This document shows, piece after piece, positions 1 to 10,600 of a stretch of DNA of 64,000 nucleotides. Numbering within the stretch: the stretch's first letter is position 1; each line of letters begins with the position of its first letter. A program made the translations under genes and the position numbers. The notes beneath the pieces are model-generated. The model saw only the letters and a list, made by a program, of their open reading frames with translations, made no database searches and had not been told where the DNA came from. Source of the stretch: Tenebrio molitor (taxonomy: Eukaryota > Arthropoda > Insecta > Coleoptera > Tenebrionidae); NCBI RefSeq assembly GCF_963966145.1, contig NC_091046.1, positions 434,001 to 498,000 of the forward strand. Direction: 5' to 3'.

Positions 1-1525
1 GAAGCTTTTACATAACGCTTTTCGTGTCATTGGCAAAATTATGCTAATGGAAGTATATCCACGACATGATTTGAATGTCTACCAAACGCAAATTCGTACA
101 AGAATTTGGTGCGGTCTCTTCAATTCTATCTTGCTCGTATTGACCAAAAAACAGTTACACTTCCATAAATTCTACAATATTTACATAGTATTAAACATTA
201 TTATTTACCTACTCTAATTAGGTAATAAGGAAAAGCAGAAATTGAAGCATAATTGTATAAAATTATCTTAGTTTGTTACACGTGGAGAATTTTAACTGCC
301 ACTATGAGTCGTTTGAAAAACAACTGAAATGCTTACGTTGTGGTGAAAATTTTTTTTGTTCGGGTAATTTAAAAGAGAAAATTGGGAAGGCGACACCTGA
401 ACGTAACAGTAACGTAACGATGCAAATTGAAACTGAACGTGCACCAAGTAACTTCTGGTTTCTTGTGAAAACTTACTTTTCTCAATCTCGTAGTAGGCAG
501 TCAGTAAAATTTCATCGCGAAACGTACTTCTGACATATCTTCACCGTCTCGGGAACGGAAATCGACACATTTTGTAATCATCATTAATTTAAAAAAGAAA
601 TGGTAAAAAGCGGCATTTATAACGCAGCATCCTGGATTATAAAAGAAAAAGTGATAGAGCGGGCATCAATTTATCTACTTTAGATCTTTCATTTATTTAG
701 TTCATTTTTCATTCTGGTTTCCAAATGAACCGACTGCATAAGAAACAACTATGCAAAACGCGAGCATGATGTAATGGAAATTATGCACTTCCTCTTAATC
801 AGAAAAGCGTATAAACTGTTTAAACAACACGTTCAAGTTAATTCTGTTCATAAAATATTTACGGGGCATTGTCTGAACACAGAAGAATCTGCCAAGAGGG
901 ATTCGGAGGCATTAATTAAGTGTCCCACGAAGTAATTTCTGGGTTGTGCAACGGGAGTCTTTGGTTATTAAGCTGTTAAAATGTTCTTTCCGTTTCAACA
1001 GATGGCATTAACATAGGTAATTACTAATTATCCAGTAATTGCAGTGATAGACGGAGGTTTTGTGTTGATGTTGATGTTGCATCGCTCCGGTTCGATTTTT
1101 ACCTCGATGATGACATAATCGACTCGTTATCGCTGCCGAAGATCAATTCTTGTTACGGTTCATTCTCGCGAAATTTCTCGGTTGAAGGATCGATCCGAAA
1201 ATCCCTAATAATAATTGTCGACGGGATCGTCGCCGGTGGCCGTTTTCGGCAAAACGTACCGCCACCGTCACCGCTCCCCATACGTTTCCCTCGTATTGAT
1301 TTTGTTAGCGGTTCGCACCGAATTAATTCACATTCCGCTATTATTTAATCGTAAAGTTGAATCATTCGCCTGAACTTGACCTTCTCGCCATTTTTATGCA
1401 TGAAAGTGCCTACTTTCTCCGTGGAAGCTTCGCCTTGAAACAGAAAGTCGACACGTAAGGATGCTTTTTAGGTTAATTTCGCGTCGGTCGAGCGTTGTGA
1501 ACTCGTTTCATTTGACTTTTTCAAG
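1..1525. other. Upstream/intronic DNA of E78, no gene recognised
   Basis: No convincing exon or repeat was found here. The stretch around 1060-1330 is noticeably richer in CG dinucleotides than its AT-rich surroundings and could be regulatory DNA of E78, but no specific site is recognisable. Short ORFs here, such as 273-533, have no family features. Confidence 0.4.
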
Positions 1526-1696
1526 AAGCAGAAGAAGAGGGTGGTGCAAAACAACTGGCAGATCTTCAGCGTCCATCCGGAACGGTTACTGCGGACCATG
1601 AAAACTTCCAAGGATTTTTTCAAGGACGACGCTGCGATATTGATATTTCATCAGTGGACGGCGGATTATGGGGTTCAGCTGCTAAGCCGATGGCAG
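1526..1696 (+). CDS. E78: Probable E78 A/B-domain exon with a GC splice donor
   Basis: An open frame reads AKQLADLQRPSGTVTADHEN, then NFQGFFQGRRCDIDI, SSVDGGLWGSAAKPMA. It ends with one base of a codon at 1696, exactly the phase needed by the exon at 8693 (G plus AA gives E). An in-frame stop at 1513-1515 and the acceptor tract ctttttcaag put the start at 1526 (1532 is an alternative). The donor is CAG|GCGAGT, a good GC-type site. An alternative GT donor inside, TGGG|GTTCAG, gives the same phase. The longest ORF of the region (1541-1738) is a different frame. The assignment rests on frame, phase and protein-like composition, not on a recalled alignment. Confidence 0.55.
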
Positions 1697-4600
1697 GCGA
1701 GTTTAATAATAAATCGCAGGCTGGCTAAAGAAAATTAATTTAATTCCGTCCTCTTCCGACAATCGATGTAATTTATTAACGGGATTATTACTCGTTAAAG
1801 GTGCTCGTACATCATTTCGTCGTTAGCCCTGTCACAAGGGGCACATTTTCTAGGTTAAATTACACTTATTCGCTAATCTCCGATTTATTTTCCTTCTGCT
1901 ACCAATACAGTTCGCGACCTGTGGAGAGAGATAAATATGTCGGCTCACACATTTTGACATCGGCTTGTTCATAAATTTTCATACGCCTTACCTTGTAGTA
2001 GGACCACTTTTCTCAGCAAAACATACAAACATTTTTCGTTTATTTTGGTACTATTTTGATCAAAATCCGCTCACGAGTGAAATAATTTCCATATTTTTGT
2101 ACGATACATACATTAACATATAAGATTACTGCGGATTTGCATCAAAAAATACAGGTGTCCCAGAACTCGCGGATCAAATTTAAAGTGTATATTCCTTGAT
2201 GGTAATGAAGGTAATAAAACGTTTAGAAAAATATTCACGGTGCAACAGCTTTTTAGTTATGAATTATTCAAATTGACCAATAGAGCTCGATCTAATTTTC
2301 CCTTTACGAGAAAACTGAATACCTTCCCTCAATTGCGAAGCCACGTGTAGTACGTAAAGTCCATTCAAAAATCAAAAAACCACCACCTGTTGCTGTAGGT
2401 TGGTAAAATTTAAAAAACCCTAGGTAGATATTTTTTAATATGTACAGTTATGTAATTTCAAAATTATCGAGTACATGTCAAAAATCAAGAAGTCGACTTA
2501 TTACAGTTTTTTCCACATGTGAAGATGCCTTTTTGAAATTTGGACGTCATATTTTTATATAGGTTACGTAAGTTTGACAACATAAATGTCGCTGATATTT
2601 TAGAGCACCATAATATTGTTTTTTTATCCTCTACACCGTGCTCTTCGCGATGTTATAATATTGGATTACCCTCCGGATCGACCACCCTTCTTCTAATTTG
2701 GAAAGAATGACCACTTTCGCGTATTCGGTTAGATTAGGTATTTTGTTTGTTAAAATTGACATTGATCTTTGACAAAAAATGTAAGTGCATTTTACACTGT
2801 AGAAAATTAGATGTACTCTATAATTTTGAAATTAACTGTACTATTGCGGGCAAAAAAAGTGGGACATCAAATTTCTGTCAGTTTTGAAAAATTCGATGTA
2901 GTTCAAGCTTTATTGTCATTTTTTTGACACTATTCCAGCTGATAGTTTAAAAATTTATTTTATACTCCTATTTTCCTTTTCCAAATGCCCTCTTCTTTTG
3001 ATAAAGGTAGATTTTGATTGGAACTTTGCATTAAATAAATAGTCACTATGTGCTTACTTACAATCATTCCCTACAACCTACAGTACTTAATGACAACGTC
3101 AATCAATTCAAAGTAGGGTTAGAATCAGATAAGGGTTATTTCGCATTAAAAGTCAAGACAATGACGTTGATGTCCCACTTTTTTTGCCTGCAATAGTACT
3201 ATGGTGGACAATAAATTTAGGCCGGCCTGTCATTGGCTTGACATCAAAATGTGAAGCTGGCATTATGTTCAACTAACCCCATTTTCGATTTTTGTAATTC
3301 TTGTCATCGTGGCAGCAATAATCAAAATTAAAATTGGGAAAAGAAGCGTGCACCAGAGAGAACTGCTACTACAAATCAGTTATGCTAGTGCGTCATGATC
3401 TGTAAGTTACGAAAAAGGCGAAGGAAACGCCAAACAGCTTGAAAAACTTCAGTTTGACAAACTGACACATCAGTCATAATGACAATAAATGGTCGCTAGC
3501 ATAGATTTTTTTCAAATGTCAGAAATTTGGCGGCCTAAATTTATTGTCCGCCATAGTACAATTACGGCCACGGAATTTTGGCCGTCACTTGTCATTCCAT
3601 TGACATGAGATGTAAAGCGGCCCTTACTTATTCGTAACCTCACTTTCTACTATTACAAAACTTGTCATTTTGATGCTGACTGACTTGCAAGAAAACGCGC
3701 TTCCTCATTTCGTGCAATTTTGGAACAGGGATACTATCCCCACTTTATTGAAATAGGGTATTGGTAGCATGTTCACAACTATGAATGAAGTATGACATTG
3801 ACAAATTTTTGGATGTCAATTCCAAAAGTCAATCATAATGACAATAAAGCAAGGACTACATCCATTTTTTTTAATTGACATGAAAGTGACGGCCAAAATT
3901 CCGTGGCCGCAATTGTATCGTGTGTTCCAATAAAAACTCACTCGCAGTAAGCCATGACTATAGAGATAGATAGACTGGTCATGTCGATTTTAGGATCATT
4001 GGAAGTAGTTCATTTGTTACTTACAAATTTTCATCATATGTGAGTTGTGACAGATAACCTATAAATTTACTTTAGTAGTTCATTTCACATCTGGTACTAA
4101 GACATACTTCACTTTTGTCATGGCTTGCTGCGAGTGAGTTTTTTGTGGAACACACGATACTTACTATGTTGGACTATAAATTATGAAATTTATTTAATTC
4201 AAAATAAAATTCAATTGCTTTGAATTTCGTTCATATTGTTTTATTAGCAGCACGTTTCATTTATTTATTGATTCTAATTATTTCTACCGAAACATGCCCA
4301 GAAAAACAAGACACTTAATAAACATTTTATTTGTTACTAAATTGTAAACGTCATTTATTCGAACTGTCACTTGACGTTGAAAAGTCATTTTAACTGGCTA
4401 GTAGCGTTAAATTGACAGCAGACCAGTTATGAATTTAACAAGTTAGTAGAGAAATTTGAAATTTGGAAAGGATAGTAGCGTTTTTAACATTTGAACATTT
4501 TTATTTCTTTGTTTCATACAAATTAAAATTAAATGTACAATTAGAATTTCCGCTAATGTCGAACATTCCTGAAGCGGAAGTGAATTCGCTCGTCATTGGA

Positions 4601-7600
4601 CAATTAATTGTAGAACCTCCCGAAGTGGAAGCCACATCTGTTGAGTTTCGTCCAGGAAACATTTTTTTCGCAATTTCAATTTTTTTATTGATAGAATCAT
4701 CCACATAACCTTCCGCAATTCCACTACTTTTCCATCCTCCCACACGTTTTAGTGTCAAAATATCTCCACCTGCATCCACAACCATTGTTGCTGCTGATCG
4801 GCGAAATGAGTGACCTGTGTATAATTCAGGTTCTTGTAGCCCTAAGTATGTTGCAGTTTTTTTCGGTACACCGCCAATAGTGTGCTGGCCAACATTGAGG
4901 GAAATACATTTGCCATTACGGTAGGTTAAAAAGAAACGTAATTGGTCTGCTTGACGAGGACGAAGAGCTGCATATTTTCTGTACAAAACACAAGGTTGAA
5001 AACTGCAGCCCTCATCTGTGATCGTAAATCTCCTTGTTGTTAAATTCTTTGTATTCCGTAAAGTGACGATAATATATTTCTCAACATCTTCTACGTCCTT
5101 CACCGTCAACGAGAGAAGCTCGTCACACCGGCAAGCACCAAAAATTCCAAAAATTGTAATCACTTTATATAACAACCAATAGTCATCAGGAGCTTCAACA
5201 AGAAATTTTTCCACTTGCTCTTTTGTTAAAACCCTTGCCTTCTTCGGCACGTAACGCTCATTCTTTCTCTTGAGAAAAGCAATTACCTTATGAAATCTAC
5301 AAATGTCAAGTTAAAATATCACTTTTTTGACAACGTCTGTAATAGGAAAACAAACCTACGAACTTCAGCATTTTCTTTAATTTCCAGGCAGCTTTTTAAC
5401 ATGGACCATTTCGACCACAAAGAATTGGGGCTAAATTTGTCTGATAGTTGGTGAAGATACACCAAAAGAACGTCTTCCGTTACACCAGTTACGTTATTGT
5501 TTTTCTGCCAATTTTTAAATTCTTCATATTCTCGTTCATATCTTGCTAAAGACTTCGCTGGCAGTAAACTGGAAGCCACGTTTATAGCTTCCTTTTTGAT
5601 TTCTTCTGGCACGTTCATTTGAGAAAAAATCTTGACGGAAATAAACAATTTGAACAAACGGCGCGTTGTCATAGTAATTGTACTTCTAAGGTTTCTGAGT
5701 TTTGAGCAATAATTTGGAAGAAAACAGAATTTGATCATTTTTAATTTTATTTAGTTGTTTACAATTTAGTAACAAATAAAATATTATACAAGACACGCCA
5801 GGTAACTGGTTTTACTGGCTCAAGGAGGTAACTGACTCGTCTTCGACTCGTCAGTTATATCCTCCATTCGCCAGTAAAAACCATTTTACCTGGCTTGTAA
5901 TGTAAAATACTATAACCTCAAAATTACAAGTCTCACCAAATTTTACACTAGACAACGTTGCCGATAGTAATTATCGAGGAAAATTCGACGTTGGTGGTTT
6001 TTTGATTTTTGAATGGACTTTATGAATCGTTGTCTGCGCTGATCTCATTAGAAGTAGAAAATCAGCGCAGACAACGTTATGAATAATAAAATTATTTTCA
6101 ATTTTTATCTGGTCGACTTGTCGGATCAGCTACTTTTGAAATAACCAAAAATGGGATAATTTCGCCAAATCCAGGCGAAATATGTATTGAATCTTCACCA
6201 GGGAACGCAAGAAGTTTCTTCTTTCGGCAAAGAATGAAATATGGTTTGTTATATGACTGAAAAAGCAATTTTAACCTTGAGGGGTATGGGAAATTGATGG
6301 GAGGGAGAGGGATATGATGAATTGAATGCAGGGCCTGTGAAGTGAATCGGATTCACAAGAAATTTGTCTTGACTCCTGTGCATACTCTCTGCATCTATGT
6401 AACTATAACGTATTAGCGCAGCTAGGTACACGAGCGGGACGCGTCATCGTCGAAATGAAAGAAAAAATTTTTAGGAACATTCTTGACAAAGTTGGAGTTA
6501 CACGTACGTTTTGAACAAAAGATGTGGCAGTTCTGAAAGACAGAAGACAAAACTGGATTGAACTAATCTATGTATTTATTTTAGCATCATTATCAGTAAA
6601 AATTAAAGATCCAATTTTATAACTTAAACGATGTAGAATGCAACAAATGCAATAAGAAACATGTAAAATAAAAAGAATCATTTATAGCAAGTGTTCAAAG
6701 TGGCTACCCTCCATCAGAAGGAATAGGCGAACTCGTTTTATTAAATTTTCCCTTGCCAGTCTAAGCATACATATTAGGAGTAACAGTAGCCAGTGCTTCG
6801 TGAATTCATTTCTTCTAAAGTATTGATAGGTTCGCGGTAAATATGGTTCTTCAAATATATTTCTTCTACCGTCGTCATCAAAGGACTGAAGAACAGCAAC
6901 TTCAGCTTCTGGCGTCCTAGCTTCTCGCGGAGGACCACCAATTTCTTGTCTTGTAGGCACCAAAGACCCAGTGTCTCGAGCACGACTGACCAACCGAAGA
7001 AATAGGTTATAATAAACGTTGTAGAAAACGTATTGCATATTCTCTTGCATCTTCACGTGAATTGCGCCCGCACTCTCCATAAAGTATGAGCATTTCGGCG
7101 TACTCTGCGGCTGTATACATGATTTCAATACGAAGTTTGACAATTTCGAATCAAATTTTAACTTGACGTCAAAATCTTCACAGTTGCCCAAACATTTACT
7201 GGAAATTCCATACCATTCTTACTACAATTATGTTGCTATGCAATTCAAACTGTTGGTTAAATTTACCTGAAATTCAAATTAAGAGCGTCCTTCTGATTGG
7301 ATTTTTAAACGCTATTGCTTTCAGTTATCACCGAGAAAAACGCACTATAAGTTTGATCCGCGAGTTCTGGGACACTCTGTATAAATGACTCGGGTATGAT
7401 GGAAAGAATAAGACTAACCAACGTGTTGATTTGATAGAGTTGCGTAGAGTTTCACTTGGGTGGAAAAAACAAAAACGTGCAACGAAAATTTTAATAAACG
7501 AGCTTTTTCACATGTCTAGACTCAGATTTGTTGGTTAGAACACAACTTCAGTTGGTGTTTTAAAATGCCTAAACATGGCTTTTTCTAGACTTAAAGAATT

Positions 7601-10600
7601 GCTCGAGGAGTCAACTTCATTTCTATTTTCTGCTTCGGTGATTCAGATTTTACCAACTCTATAGTCCGTTTTTCATGTTACAAGACATCGGATTTTTGTA
7701 CTTAATTTTCTTCCAGTCTTTAATGTCACTTCTTAAATATGTACTTATTACACTATCGACGGGAATTGGTTCCGGGAGTTCCAAGATAATGAACACGAAT
7801 AAAAAAAGTGAACATGGAGCATTAGTAAAAATGAAAACATACAGGTACGACGCCGTTAACCCAGTTGGCTCAACTTTTCATTTCGACTTGTCCCCAAGAG
7901 GACGAAGTTTCAAGCTTTAAAAATCTTTTAAACAGTAGGTACGACAACCTACCGTTTGGCGCTGAAATTATACTAGGAATGGGATTTTTTAAATAAAGAC
8001 ATTCGTTTTCACCGTAATAAATTTTTTGACGACAAGAAGCTTGTTCCGAACTTGCAATTTATTCATTTAAACCAGGCAGAGCACCTTCGCACAAGTAAAT
8101 CAGATGTAAACAATCTTAAATTATAGCATGTGTGTACATTATTGTGAAGATTTAAAGCAAACGATTCTTTGTTCAATAATTCTCGTGTTTACATCGCTCG
8201 ACGAAAAGAAGAAAATGTTGGTGCAACAAATTAATAATAATTATTGTTGTCGACTGAAACAAATCGATTTTATGTTTTCAGATTGGTACAGCCGTTTGCA
8301 CGTGAACATTGACGATCGACGTGTTTATTATGATGTTTATATCCCATTACGTCGTATTACGGCCGTGATTTATGAACATTGAATATTAACTTATTAATGA
8401 AAAAGGCAAAACCGCTCCGGCAAGACTCCCAAAGCGTGCAATTTTTCTCGTTCCTAAATATTTATTTATGTCGCCTATTTCAGGAATCTCTGATATTTCT
8501 CATACGGACGGCAGTGTTGTGTTATTTATGGTGTTGGTTTTTCTGTTGCCTAGTTGTAATTCTTTGCTACGTCTGCGTTACGGTTAGTTTTGTGTACGCA
8601 CGACGGTTGCAAACGTGTGTAACGGGTCTCGTACGACTAATTGTGACAGGTTGACCGCACCTTTTTCTCATATGCGAATTGTTTGTTTGCAGAACAACAT
8701 TATGTGGCGGCCGACTCCAACAGTTCATCAACGACCAAATCGTTTGTTCCCTGCAAAGTGTGCGGCGACAAAGCTTCCGGATACCACTACGGAGTTACGT
8801 CGTGCGAGGGCTGTAAGGTACACTTTTGCCTCTTCCTTAAAGTAACAGCAACACAACATAAACGCAACATATATTATGTTGATCTTAAAAAGTAACTTGG
8901 CACACTGAAAATTAAAACACCAAGTCTTGAGACAAACTGTGATAACAATAACAAGCAAACTAGCAAAACTGTAAAATGAAACAAAGATCTTGACGCACTT
9001 TATTTGAAAATTAATGACTTTTCGGATACAGAGATTAGGTACCTCCGCGCATTTTCTCGTTATACGCGAGGTCATAGGTATTATACATCGGTGCAATTTC
9101 TTCTACAGACACAAGCAAACACAAGTTAACACCGATAATTACCTTACGTGCATATTACTTGTGCTAATTACTCAAAAAAGCTCATTACGAATGCTGATCT
9201 TCAACAGTTACGCTACGTTATTTTGATTAAATCATTACTACTCCGCTTTTGTAATTTGGTTGATAAATACGTGGTAACACTGTTTAGGTGGGGCGGCAAT
9301 TAATTACATGTTAAATTATACATAAAAAGCATTTCAAAAATACACACTAAAATAGACAATCGGCAATGAAGAATAGTTAGTCATGTCTCGTTAAATTTGC
9401 AGATTTTTTAAGAGAGGATTGTTCGAGAAAATTTTGATGGTGCAATATTTTGTAGAATAACTTATAAAGGAGAGGTAAAAATTTGTCTTATTGTCGTAGC
9501 TGAAATCTTTCTCTTCGTTGTTCTTCCTGAAATTTAACACCGAATTCGTAACCCACAAAGGTCTGAAAAACAATGAAGTGTAATGGTGTAAAAGCCACTG
9601 TGGTCTGTGGTCAAAAATATCACATCCCTGTTAGAAAAATCTCTTGATTCTATTTATCGCTAACTATAATATAAAAAATATATTTTTTGTTCGACCCTGC
9701 CAGAATTTAAGAATTTTCTCCTGTGTGAACGGATTTTAATAAATGTAACAACTTGTCAAAATGAAACGTCAAGCTAATGTTAAAGATTTTAAGCGATTTG
9801 GAGTCTTTAAGGGGCTCGTCGAACAAAAAAACGTTGTATTCAACTCGTTCGTGTGTAAATTGGGCTCTTTATGGTATGAGTCATGTCCTAAAACTGACCC
9901 ACTCATGCCATAAAGAGCCCTATTTACACACGAACTCGTTAAATAAACTATTATTGCTTTAAAAAAATGACAAAAGGTTCACTTTACTTTTCACCTTGCT
10001 TATTTTTTCCCAATTAGACTGACATCTATTTGTTGAAGATCTATTTAATTTGAATTTGGAATTGAATTAATTATTCTCATATTCTTAACCTGCATATTTA
10101 GCTTCTTTGCAGATTTCGCTTTCAGTCTGTACAAAATGTATGTTTTTATTATACCGAGTGTTATGGAAGTACAGGTAATAAATTTAACCACCAATAGGAT
10201 TCGTTAAGATAAAAAAAATAAAAACATTTATAATTTTTTCAGCAAATTCTTCCAGAGTTAAAATTAAATATAATTTGAATCCTAAAATTCATACCCGCTC
10301 ATGTTACATATCCATTGATAACAAAGTACGAAAAAAGAATTACTGTAGTTTCAATTTGGTTGTAGGTCGTAAAATTTTATGGTACTTTATGTTAAAGATC
10401 TTGCGGGGCTTATAAATCCTAGTTTACCACTAGCAGGTAATATTTTAAGCAGGGTTGTATTGTACATTTGGTATACAGGGCAAGTCACGTAAGGTTTATT
10501 TCTGAATTTATTTTGTACGCAACCAAAAATACTAATTACGCTGACCACTTAATACCGTTTATAATGTGTTTTAATTTAGTAACCAACGTAGGTATGTAAT

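Larger units (their letters stand above)
4324..5887 (-). mobile_element. Crypton-like element with flanking inverted repeats and a terminal hairpin
   Basis: A tyrosine recombinase gene is bounded by a perfect 26-bp inverted repeat, attttatttgttactaaatt plus gtaaac, at 4324-4349 and its reverse complement at 5756-5781. A long imperfect hairpin (5790-5887) follows on the 5' side of the gene. Whether the hairpin belongs to the element is inference. Cryptons generally lack inverted terminal repeats, so the bounds are unusual. Confidence 0.6.
2356..6022. mobile_element. Second inverted-repeat element nested in the mariner
   Basis: Near-perfect 30-bp inverted ends: aaagtccattcaaaaatc plus aaaaaaccaccac at 2356-2386, and its reverse complement at 5993-6022. 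Inside are four MITEs and a Crypton-like gene. A lone left-end-like fragment aaagtccattcaaaaaac recurs at about 16122. No transposase of its own is recognised. Confidence 0.7.
2150..7381 (-). mobile_element. Decayed mariner-like transposon, now 5.2 kb because of nested insertions
   Basis: Terminal inverted repeats of about 30 bp lie at 2152-2181 and 7350-7379: both share tgtcccagaactcgcggatc, read inwards from the ends. TA lies outside each end (2150-2151, 7380-7381). The right part holds a broken mariner transposase. The left part is interrupted by another inverted-repeat element. Confidence 0.85.
1697..8692. other. E78 intron filled with nested transposons
   Basis: If the exon at 1526-1696 is real, this is one 7.0-kb intron. 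1697-2149 and 7382-8692 show no gene or clear repeat; the ORFs at 7675-7920, 8128-8382 and 8379-8654 have no family features. 2150-7381 is one composite insertion. Confidence 0.5.

Noticed and set aside
1541..1738. 65-aa ORF as an independent gene
   Set aside because: The neighbouring frame fits E78 phase and looks more protein-like; this frame starts at a non-ATG codon.
8128..9226. Several ORFs around the first zinc finger exon of E78
   Set aside because: They are shadow frames or intron read-through; only 8693-8817 has receptor residues and splice sites.
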